DNA from: Misgurnus anguillicaudatus
Lineage: Eukaryota > Chordata > Actinopteri > Cypriniformes > Cobitidae
Length of the DNA: 64,000 bases
Assembly (NCBI RefSeq): GCF_027580225.2
Contig: NC_073358.2
Coordinates: 43,482,501-43,546,500 of the forward strand
Reading direction: 5' to 3'
Below the pieces are notes generated by a model, which was not told the DNA's origin, made no database searches, and saw only the letters and a list, made by a program, of their open reading frames with translations. Each line of letters opens with the position of its first letter. Position 1 is the stretch's first letter. Position numbers and translations under genes: made by a program. Shown piece by piece: positions 12,284-22,028 of this stretch.

Positions 12284-12672
12284 AAACTTTCATACTAAAT
12301 GTATGAAAAAATTCTTATACTTATACTACACATACACTATAATCAAATACTAGGCTATTATTATAATGTATTTAATAATGTTGATATATAAAATGTACAT
12401 TATTTTTGTAAAGGTTTTTGTAAAAGTATAAAAGTTTGTAAGTTGTTTATTAATCAATATCGGCTTGAAATAGGATTAATATTGTTAATTGTTAGCTTGT
12501 AACTCATTTAATAATGTAAACGCATACAGCATATCGAAATGTTTTTGCAAATATACATATTATTGTTAATATAAATGCTTATAAATGCTTAATATAATAA
12601 ATAAAGCATAACTACAACATTTTATGCCTAAAAGTTGCCAGGAATAATTTTGCCAAATACTGTACACAATTA

Positions 12673-13860
12673 GGGCCCTATTTTAACGATCTACTGTAAG
12701 CGCATTGTCTAAAGCACACGGCGCACGGTCTAAATGAGCGTGTCCGATGCCACTTTTGCTATTTTAACGACAGGAAAAATGGTTTGTGCGCCGACAACGG
12801 TCGAAAAGGGTTGTTCATATTTCCTAATGAGTAATGGGTGTGTTTGGGCTTAAAGAGTCTTATCCCCGGTTTAAGAATAATGTAAAAAAATGTGTTGTTT
12901 TCATTTTTATTGAAATTTAATTTTTTTGGATTAAAACCTTTAAAAGCCTTTTTCTTTAGTCATAGAAGTACAAATAGCAGGCTTTTAATTGCTGTAAATG
13001 TAATGATATCCTACATAATCATTGTAATCTCATAAAATAATTTGCAAGTATGCAAGAAAAGGTTTGTACTCTAAAAATACAAAGAAGAGATAAAGAATTT
13101 ACAAACGCGCGGCGAGCCGATGCGTTTCAGCACTAGAACAGCGCCATGGGATTTTTAAAAAGCATTACTTAAAATGTTTCTCATCTCACCATATTCACAG
13201 GTACAGTGTCATCATATACAATAAATCCGTAAGGTAGCATTTAAAAACATTTTAAAATAGATGCATTTGTTTAAAGCAAAGCGTTTATGTACTTTCCAGG
13301 CTACAGGTGAAGCAGCTCTTTGCACCTTCTAACGTCTCATAATTAGTCCTCATTTATGTCCAAGAGACTCAATAATAATCTTTTACATTCAATCCTTTAA
13401 TCTTTCATATTTAAAAGCGTTTTTGTGCTGCTGCGCATTCATGTATGTGATAAGCAAACACGCGTTGTTGTCCTGTTATAGGCGCATAATTTACTGCTTT
13501 CTTTAAATAACAAAAAAACATATTGGTCAATGATGTAGTCTATTGTAGTTGCCTTAAAATAGCAATGCGCCAACAATGCACCTGAACACACCTCGTTTTT
13601 TTTAGACCAGAACGTCCATGGGCGCAAAAGTGGGCGCAAATGCATTTGCTATTTAAACAACGTGGCGCTAAACGTGAAAACTATAATTGCTCAGGGTTAA
13701 AACTAGCAAAAGACACTTGCATCGCGCAAAAATAATTGTGTCTACACCTTTTCAGTGCTAATTTTTGGTAAATCCTGACAGTAGTTCTTTTTATGGCAAA
13801 AGAGGAGTTTGTGCTAGTACAAGCTGTTAGTAAATCTGTTCCTAAATCAGCCAAAGTAGC
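12673..13860. mobile_element. Composite of two TIR families (GGGCCCTATTTTAAC and TTAGTAAATCTG)
   Basis: It starts GGGCCCTATTTTAACGATC, the same terminus as the element at 42569-43025. Near 13660-13700 it has GTGGCGCTAAACGTGAAAAC, also shared. Its expected right end is replaced near 13750-13860 by the right end of the TTTACTAA family (AGCTGTTAGTAAATCTG), seen complete at 38794. This looks like an insertion or recombination between two old elements. Confidence 0.6.
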
Positions 13861-13993
13861 TTTTACTTGTCCAAGACGTTTTCTCCTTTTTACGTGCAGT
13901 ATGCATCAACAGTTAGGAAACAAACTGCGAGTGGTTCCGTATAACTTACGTTAACATTTACAGTACAACTGTAAAGTCCAATACATTTTTTAA

Positions 13994-14529
13994 AGGGGTC
14001 ATAGCATGAAAATCTGACTTTCCATGTTTAAGTGCTATAATTTAGTCCCCAGTGCTTCTATTAACTTTTGAAAAAGAACAACCCAGTTAACTTAGTTTTG
14101 ATAAATCATTCTCTGCAAGCATGTGAAAAATTTGGTTGTTCAGATTTTGCCTGTTTTGTGACGTAGATAGCAAGTCCAATTACAATAATACCACCCCTTA
14201 ATCTGCACTTTCCAACCACTGCACTGCCATTTAGTGCAGAAAGAAAGAGAGAGAGAGAGAGACAAAATAATTGACAGCACAATTGAGTTGCAACTGCAAC
14301 AAACCACCATCATTGTGATCGGTGTTTGCCCTTTCATCCTCTCATTTGCATTTTAAAAGGCACACCCAAAAACGGCACATTTTCGCTCAGGCATGCCTAC
14401 AAAGTGGCTATTTTAATATACTATAATAAATTATCTGTGGAGTATTTTGAGTTAAAACTTCACAAACGTACTCTGGGGACATCAAAGACTTATTTTACAT
14501 GTTTAAAAAAAATTCATAATATGACCCCT
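13994..14529. mobile_element. TTAA-flanked element, AGGGGTCAT family
   Basis: The element of 536 bp begins AGGGGTCATAGCATG and ends ATTATGACCCCT. TTAA stands on both sides (13990-13993 and 14530-14533). The subterminal part with AGTGCTATAATTTAGTCCCC is found inverted at about 41560, a second, partial copy. It contains a GA microsatellite near 14246-14262 and no coding sequence. Confidence 0.82.
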
Positions 14530-14904
14530 TTAATGATGTATTCAAGAGTAGTAGAAATAAATGTTGCACTTGTTAATGTATTAATATACAATTTAATGTA
14601 TAATCCTTATTAAACTGTTAAACTATCCTGTCTCGCACTTCTTTTTTCTTTTAAATCGTCTTATTTTCCAGTGGCATAAAACAGATGGTCGAGTTTTCTT
14701 GCACTCTCATCCACTCTGTGTTTTTTCTTCCTCCCTAAACAAATTTTATTTCAATTTAGTGTCTTCCATTAACATGTGTTTCTGCACAGAGCATTGATTT
14801 ACTGCTGGTATCAAATACATATTGCCAACCAAGTGAGACATGCAACCTTTCATTTTCACACCGTCGCCTTACAAATTCGACATGCTACATTAACAAGAAA
14901 AATG

Positions 14905-15005
14905 GCCGTGTTTGGGGAAGCCAATGGGAAGTGGCCTGTGTCTTTAGATTACATTTTCGTTTTCATTTCACGTTCATTATGGGATGCTGTGACTTGGGTG
15001 CTTTA
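14905..15005 (+). repeat. Dispersed repeat unit, partner of 9855-9960
   Basis: Shares CCAATGGGAAGTGGCCTGTG and the following 80 bp in inverse orientation with the unit next to copy B. Family unknown. Confidence 0.6.
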
Positions 15006-15265
15006 AGTTGTGTCAGTGTGAGCGTTGCTTTATCGCGAATGTGTTCGTGCGGGCACACACAAAGTTAAGGTATACTGTACCTTGCACTTGCTTTCCTGCC
15101 TATATGGTCTTTTTACAGAATATTAAAGCAATGCATCTTCATGAGAGGAATGAAAGTGCCTAGAGCAAGGCCTTCACATTCTTTCTTAAATGTGTTTGAT
15201 TTAAGGCCCATAAAATAGACCTGTGTGGTCTACAGTTTATTTTTTGTGTATGTGTGAATGAGCTA

Positions 15266-15780
15266 CCCAGTCTCACGAAATTACGTACCTATAGTCACAT
15301 AATTTTTTGATTCTTTATCGTGATACTGTCACGAATTTCCACGTTTTTTCGTGATCGTGTCACGAATTTCTGTTTATGTGTCATTGTCACGTATTGGTTA
15401 CTCAACTGCTTTTTCCTATTTTCAAACCATTTTCGCTTCGGTTTAGGGTTAGATTTGGTGTTTGCATTAGGATGTCACTTTAAGTATTGGTTTATACTGT
15501 TTGTTTCAGATTTATTTTTTATATTTTTAAACCATTGTCGCGTGGCGTTAGGGTTAGAGTTGGGTTTGGGTAAGGATGTCATTTTATGTCAATCTAACCC
15601 TAAACCGAAGCGAAAATGGTAAGAAATTAGGACAAAACAGTTGAGTAACCAATACGTGACAATGACACATAAACAGACATTCATGATACGATCACGAAAA
15701 AACTTGGAAATTCGTGACGTTATCACTAAAAAGAATCAAAAAATTATGTGACTATAGGTACGTAATTTCGTGTGACTGGG
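15266..15780. mobile_element. Foldback MITE (CCCAGTCTCACGAAATTACG ends)
   Basis: The arms of about 210 bp are near-perfect inverses. The left arm has GTACCTATAGTCACATAATT and the right arm has AATTATGTGACTATAGGTAC. Both arms carry several TCACGAAT/ATTCGTGA units, themselves short inverted motifs. The spacer contains GGTTTAGGGTTAG-type units, also found in the relatives at 46024-46586 and 47094-47603. Confidence 0.85.
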
Positions 15781-15803
15781 CTGGAATGAGAGAATTTAGT
15801 TAA

Positions 15804-16710
15804 AGGAATATTCCATTTTCTTAAAAGAAAAATCCAGATAATTTACTCATCACAATGTCATCCAAAATGTTGATGTCTTTCTTTGTTCAGTCGAGAAGAA
15901 ATTTTGTTTTTTGAGGAAAACATTGCAGGATTTTTCTCATTTTAATGGACTTTAATAGACACCAACAATTAATACTTAATTCAACACTAAACAGTTTTTT
16001 CAACGGAGTTTCAAAGGACAATGAACGATCCCAAACGAGGCACAAGGGTCCCATCCAGCAAAACAACTGTCATCCTTGACAACAAAAATAACAAATATGC
16101 ACTTTTAAACTACAACTTCTCGTTTAGATCCGGTCGTCATGCGCTAGGGTGACCCCACGCAATGCGTCATGACGTCAAGAGGTCACAGAGGACGAACGCG
16201 AAACTCCGCCCCAGTGTTTACAAGTGGGGAGAAAGAGGACCGTTCCTACGTTGTTGTATGTCAACTAATACTAATTAATGTCTTTGTGTCAGTTTATTGT
16301 TTACAATGGTACGCAAATGTGTGTTTATATAAGTAACACGTGACCTCCCTACATCACTACGCATTTACGTTAGGTCGCGCTGGACCGGACCTAAACAAAA
16401 AGTTGTGCTTTAAAAGTGTATATTTGTTATTTTTCTTGTCAAAAATGACAATCGTTTTGCTAGAAAAGACCCTTATGCCTCGTTTGGGATTGTTTATAGT
16501 CCTTTGAAACTCCGTTTAAAAAAACTGTTAAGTGTTAAGTATTAAATGTTGTTGTCTATTAAAGTCCATTAAAATGAGAAAAATCCTGCAATGTTTTCCT
16601 CAAAAAACATAATTTCTTCTCGACTGAACAAAGAAAGACATCAACATTTTGGATGACATTGTGGTGAGTAAATTATCTGGATTTTTCTTTTAAGAAAATG
16701 GAATATTCCT
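15804..16710. mobile_element. TTAA-flanked element, AGGAATATTCC family
   Basis: Terminal arms of about 200 bp: AGGAATATTCCATTTTCTTA at the left, inverse at the right, both followed inward by the CTGAACAAAGAAAGACATCA region. TTAA lies at 15800-15803 and 16711-16714. The 907-bp element encloses an unrelated GC-richer core (about 16130-16390) with no protein likeness. Confidence 0.85.
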
Positions 16711-17551
16711 TTAAAACCCTTTACCTTCAGGAAATGCATTATGAGTCAAGTTTTGTCAGCTTTTATAACACATACACAAGTAAAATATGTATAGCTTAAA
16801 TACACTGTTCTCATTTTGGATAAAAGTGTAAATGATATCCAGTTCAGCATCCCCAAATGTGTTTTATCGAACCATGAAATATGTTTGAAAAACCTTTGAC
16901 CTTTTTTGAAACCTAACTTTAGGAACGAGTCAGATGTCCTTGAGTATGACGTTTCATTTAACGTTCAGGATACATTTGTAGTAAATCATTTTCAATGTTT
17001 TGTTTGCTTGACAAAACTCAAAGTATGAATTTGGCCCTGTATGAATCTAGCCCTGGCAAATGACCCTTTTCAAATGCATAACTCACCGCAGACGTGGGTC
17101 ATATTTCGCTCATTGTGTTTAAACGAACGAAAGAGCAGACTATAAAACTGAGATTTCGGGTCCACTTACTTTCAGACATCATAAAGTGCACCGGCTCATT
17201 CTCTCTCTCTCTGTGTGTGTGTCTCACCGTTCCTCACGCTCCATTACCTCCACTGTGGGCTAAATGCTGAGAGCTCTGTTCGCTCAGTCCCTTTTCTAAT
17301 ATAGACAGTGACTCAAGTGTGTACGGTATGTGTGTGTGGAGATCTAATGTGACATTAAGTGGAGAGCAGCCTTGCTAATTTAATCCGTACAACAATCGAG
17401 TATGAGCTGAGAGTTTGTCTTCAATGGTGTATTAACACTGACAGTGGTTCGGAAAAGAGCTCAATTAAATTCCCATTTTGTTCTTCACAAGCTCGACAGA
17501 AACTGCGCCTGGGTAACTTGTAAGGGTTACGTGGTTTAGGAAGTGAGGTTA

Positions 17552-17955
17552 CACTGTAAAAAAATTCTGTAGAAATTACAATGTTATTGCAGCTGGGTTG
17601 CCGGTAATTTACCGTAGATTTAAATGTATGTTATTTACTGGCAAGAGTTAAATAAATTTCAAATATTAACAAGTCTTTATCTTTACAGAATAAAACTATA
17701 CATAACAGCCTCATTCAAAGCATTCTGGGAATCAGAAATCATCATCAACCTTTTTCTGTGTTTTGCCTTAGATTTTGTTTCCCAGAATGTTTAGCTTGAT
17801 GCTGTTTTTTTAGTTTTACTCTATAAAGACAAAGACTTGTAAATGTTAAATGTTCATTTAACTTTGAACAAAATGTTGCCAGTAAATAACATCAATTTAA
17901 ATCCACGATAAGTTACCGGCAACCCAGCTGCAATTTCTACAGATTTTTTTACAGT
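17552..17955. mobile_element. Palindromic MITE (CACTGTAAAAAA ends)
   Basis: The left CACTGTAAAAAAATTCTGTA and right TACAGATTTTTTTACAGTG ends are inverses, followed by GCAGCTGGGTTGCCGGTAA against TTACCGGCAACCCAGCTGC. The core has a second inverse pair (CATTCTGGGAATCAGA against TTTCCCAGAATG). Confidence 0.88.
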
Positions 17956-18114
17956 GTAGATTAACATTGAATTTTTTTATGTGAAGTGTTTTTTTTTTTT
18001 GCTACAGTAATAAAAAATCACAAAGACTAAGATTACAGGCAAAATGAGGATTGGTGGTTCGTAAAGGAAATGTTAAATAGTGTTTTGTTTAGCAGACTGT
18101 GCCTCTTATTATCA

Positions 18115-18249
18115 GATACTCAATAATAATCGATAATGGAAGAGTGTTAAACGAATGTCATTGTGATGTCACTTGCCCAACACCCCATCCCAACAGCGTG
18201 TCTGAACCAAACAAACGTTCCTGGGTTCATGCTCAAGGAGCACACATGC
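18115..18249 (+). repeat. SINE-like retroposon, 5' part (interrupted)
   Basis: The first 115 bp match 20995-21109 with four differences that I count. The sequence then runs into GCTCAAGGAGCACACATGC, which continues after the transposon at 19294. Skipping 18250-19293 and one ATGC restores a continuous SINE with the same tail type as the 54.8 kb copy. Confidence 0.7.
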
Positions 18250-19293
18250 GGGTGATTCTTACGAAATCCAGACTTAGAAGGTGTCCAGCATCAGATTTTT
18301 TTAGAAAGCCCTTGAAGCCAATTTTTTTTGCACATATAAGATTAAGGTCTGTACTTACTATAACCATTTTTTTTAGAGGATTTAAAAAATATTTCCTATA
18401 GAATTATTTAAAAATGTTTGATTATCATTATAAAAAATTATTATTACTGCAACATGATATTACATTAAATATATGCATTTACAAACTCATGTTTCGGTAA
18501 TGAGAACTAAAAAGTTGTCTTGGTACTACAAACAAAATTTCAACTTTAATCTGGAGAGAAAAAATAAAAGCTGCTTATCTGGTAGCCATCTTGAGTGTCA
18601 CAGTCAATTATGTCCCTTCCAACTAATTCTTTTTTTGAAAATGTTAGTTCCTTGAGGGCTTAAACAATAATTGAAAATTGTTGCGGAGGATGAGAAAATT
18701 GGTCTTGGACACATTTATATTTCTTATTATTGTCTCTACATTTACCAATGATCCCCAAATACCACATGTTTCTTTACAGTAAATGTTTATAGTATAACAT
18801 GCACTGAAGCTTTTTATTTTTTAGATTTTTTAATAATAAAAATTTCCATGTCAAAGAACCCAAATCCAGTCATGGATACATTGCGGTAATGAAAAGTTTC
18901 CCCTTAAATGTGGAAAAAAATACAAAATTGGTTTGTATGATGTCATTTGAAATCATGTGCAAAATAGTACACGAAGAGATGTTTGTAACTGTATGCTTTT
19001 TATTTAGATACTCTTACTTTGCACACTGAAAAAAATGATTCATTGAATTTAATTAATTTTTTTAAGGTAAGTGGTTGCAATCAATGTATTTAAGCTACAT
19101 TTAAACAAAAGTTTTATATTTTATTTTACTTTACTAATCTTTTTTGTTTAAATGTAGCATAAATAAATTGATTGCAACCACTTACCTTAAAAAAATGTAT
19201 TAAATTCAATGAATCATTTTTTTCAGTGCATTTACTTTTTTTTATCAAAATGTTTCATGACACCTCATAAGTCTAATGTCACGAGAATCACCC
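18250..19293. mobile_element. Non-autonomous TIR element, 4-bp-TSD family, copy 3
   Basis: It begins GGGTGATTCTTACGAAATCC and ends ATGTCACGAGAATCACCC, with ATGC on both sides (18246-18249, 19294-19297). It is diverged from copies 1 and 2 but keeps four motif units: 18441-18453 (inverted), 18490-18506, 18679-18697 and 18880-18896, as well as GGTAGCCATCTTGA. The 1044-bp length includes a nested 205-bp MITE; without it the length is close to the 858 bp of copy 1. Confidence 0.85.
19024..19228. mobile_element. Palindromic MITE nested in copy 3
   Basis: The ends CACTGAAAAAAATGATTCA and TGAATCATTTTTTTCAGTG are inverse. Next come AAGGTAAGTGGTTGCAATCA against TGATTGCAACCACTTACCTT. It occupies a position where copies 1 and 2 have no such sequence, so it inserted after copy 3. 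Confidence 0.85.
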
Positions 19294-19374
19294 ATGCTGA
19301 TAAAAATGTATACCTTGTAATTCACAGTAAGTCACTTTGGATGAAAACGTCTGCCAGATGCATAAATGTAAATG
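19294..19374 (+). repeat. SINE 3' tail (continuation of 18115-18249)
   Basis: It contains GCTGATAAAAATGTATACC, then AGTAAGTCACTTTGGATG and GTCTGCCAGATGCATAAATG, the hallmark tail of a tRNA-derived fish SINE family. The tail is also visible, decayed, at 3236-3283 and in part at 54785-54905. Confidence 0.75.
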
Positions 19375-19918
19375 TTTGGGGCAGATGTGAAATTCAGGTC
19401 TGATATAAATACACGATAAACCCGAACAGTACAATGTACTCATTTAAAATGAGTGAACTGTACTCAAACCTGTGACTTTATTAAACTTAAAGGTTTTATG
19501 TGTGTTCAACAGGTTCACCATTTTCCGTTCCACAACCTTAAATAAAATTATTCAAACTTAGCTAACTCAAAAAATGTATTTATTACTTCCAAGCATAATC
19601 ATTTGAATACCACATCCTCATTTAAACAAACACAGCAAATAATTTTTGGTGGTTGTAATGAGTTGTATGGCATTCAGTTTGCCAGGTAAGCTAAGGAGCC
19701 GTGCATTGTAAATTTAGGGGAGAAGAGAGGCGAAAGTAACGGGACGAAAGTAACAAAGCGATTTTCTCAGAGCCCTGCATTTGCAATCCAAACTATGACA
19801 GCATCTTTTGCACGAAACCCTTGACAGAGTGAATTTGTGCTTAAAACAAGCAAAAATATCTGCCAATGGGGTGAGAAAAAAAAAATCTACAAATAAGTTT
19901 TCTTTTTTCTTAAACACT

Positions 19919-20653
19919 TTAGGGAATGGTCTACTCATTTTCAATATTAAAATATGTTATTACCTTAACTAAAAATTGTTGATACATCCCTCTATCATCT
20001 GTGTGCGTGCACGTGGGCGCTGGGGCGCGCTGCGACGCTTCGGTGGCGTTTGGCTTGGCCCCATTCATTCAATGCTACCATTTAGAGATAAAGTTAGAAG
20101 TGACCAAACACATCAACGTTTTTCCTATTTAAGACGAGTAGTTATACCAGCAAGTTTGGTGGTACAAAATAAAACGTAGCGCTTTTCTAAGCGGATTTAA
20201 AAGAGGAACTATATTTTATGGCGTAATAGCACTTTTGGGAGTACTTCGACTCGCCTGAAAAGTCCGCTCCCCTTCTCACTCTCATAATGGGAGAGGGAGG
20301 GTGTTACTGCGCCTAGTCGAAGTACTCCCAAAAGTGCTATTACGCCATAAAATATAGTTCCTCTTTTAAATCCACTTAGAAAAGTTTTATGCTATGTTTT
20401 ATTTTGTACCACCAAACTTGCTCGTATAACTACTCGTCTTAAATAGGAAAAACGTTGATGTGTTTGGTCACTTCTAACTTTATCTCTAAATGGTACAATT
20501 GAATGAATGGGGCTAAGCTAAATGCTATCGAAGCGTCGCAGCGCGCTCCAGCGCGTACGTGCACGCACACAGATGATAGAGGGATGTATCAACAATTCTT
20601 AGATAAGGTAATAACATATTTTAATATTGAAAATGAGTAGACTATTCCTTTAA
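19919..20653. mobile_element. Long palindromic element (about 350-bp arms)
   Basis: Near-perfect arms meet around 20270: GTAATAGCACTTTTGGGAGT at the left, inverse at the right, and outward GATACATCCCTCTATCATCT against its inverse. The GC-rich segment with GCGCGCTGCGACGCTTCG near 20020 also has an inverse at about 20540. The spacer around 20260-20315 is about 50 bp. The right end is followed by TTAA; the left flank reads TTTA, perhaps a decayed TTAA duplication. Confidence 0.85.
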
Positions 20654-20659
20654 TTCAAG

Positions 20660-20876
20660 CAAAATTTGCTTACCTCATTGGCAGATATTTTTGCTTTTTT
20701 TAAGCACAAATTCACTTAAATTGTATATTTTTTGTCTAAAACTGTAGACAAATTTTCTTAGGTCATTTTGCTCATCAAGAAAATACATCTTGATTTAATA
20801 ATTTTTAGATATTTCGACTGAAAACAAGACAAGACTAAAATACTAAGTAAGAAAGTCATTTTTTTGCAGTGTACTT
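20660..20876. repeat. Partial MITE, CATTTTTTGCAGTGT family
   Basis: Contains TGGCAGATATTTTTGCTT, the ATCAAGAAAATACATCTTGAT hairpin region and an end TTTTTTTGCAGTGT. Related sequence lies at 19815-19880, 49895-50075 and 50312-50677. Confidence 0.65.
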
Positions 20877-20994
20877 GAAATGAAATTATATGTTATTAAA
20901 GTCTGGATTAATTGTAATGTATAAATAGTATTTACTTCAAATTTTTGATTTAAAATTGTTGGTTTACTTAAACATTTTGATGTAATCAGTTTCA

Positions 20995-21109
20995 GATACT
21001 CAATAATAATCGATAATGAAAGAGTGTTAAACGAATTTCATTGTGATGTCACTTGCCCAACACCCCATCCCAACAGCGTGTCTGAACCAAACAAAGGTTC
21101 ATGGGTTCA
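20995..21109 (+). repeat. 115-bp retroposon-like insertion with 10-bp target duplication
   Basis: ATCAGTTTCA occurs immediately before (20985-20994) and after (21110-21119). The insert equals the first 115 bp of the SINE-like unit at 18115-18229, with four differences. It ends GGGTTCA, reminiscent of a Pol III B box, and lacks the usual SINE tail. Confidence 0.7.
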
Positions 21110-21113
21110 ATCA

Positions 21114-22028
21114 GTTTCAACAAAGTTTTGAGTACTCGGAACGTGTCAGGTTTTACAGTGTCTGATATTTGGCTTATTTCAAATTTGATCACACCTGTTC
21201 ATTGCCAGTCTCTCCTTCTGCCTGAATGGTGTATGTATACCTGTATATAAACCCACGGCTTGGGATGCAGAGCCAGAACTCATGATTAGGGAAAGAAATA
21301 AGAGAGCCTGAGACATGTGAGTGTTAAAAGTATCAATTCAGTATGAATGTAAAGGTCCAGTAATAGTTTCTCTCCTTCAGTGGCACTTAGGCCTATTCAG
21401 AGACATTATGATTGAGTTATTAGGATGCTAATATATCCACACCCTTTGCAGGCACTGTGCTAATAATCCAGCATTGATGTGTCGCATGCTGAGTTTGATT
21501 TATAGAAGATTAAACTCCACGCCATTTAGATGCTTCTTAATGTTATGTGCATTAATCGAAACCAGTTGTTTGGGATTGCTGATATATTTCTTTCTCACTT
21601 TCACTCACTCTCTCTCTCTCTCTTTTACATATACAGTATCTATATCCGTGATACATGACCCAGAGAGACGAGTTGTGCTTCAATGGTAGTCTGTAACATA
21701 AAGGTGTAAATTTGATTTAAGTGGAGCAAAGGTTGATGTTTAGTGTATAACAGGATTTAAACGTTATCGTCCGGATGGTGTGTCTCCTCTACAGTATTTG
21801 AGAATCACAATTTTATGCACTCAAAAAAAATATTTTTGCACCTTGTCTAATTTACTTAAATGAAACAAGTTAATACAACACAATTTTTTTGTCTCAACCT
21901 ATTTTTATAATGTTCAATCTGCTTAAATTAAAAAAATTGCATGAACTCAATAATTTTATATTGGGACCACATTAATGATTTTTGTTGCTATTACTTACTG
22001 GGCCGTGAATCTGTATTTCCCAGTATTA
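21114..22028. other. No gene seen; CT microsatellite near 21608-21622
   Basis: The stretch holds a short CT repeat and, near 21825-21930, a MITE-like segment starting TGCACTCAAAAAAAAT. I see no coding sequence or RNA. Confidence 0.5.

Noticed and set aside
18099..18401. 100-codon plus frame
   Set aside because: It spans the junction between a SINE and a transposon, so it is a chance frame.
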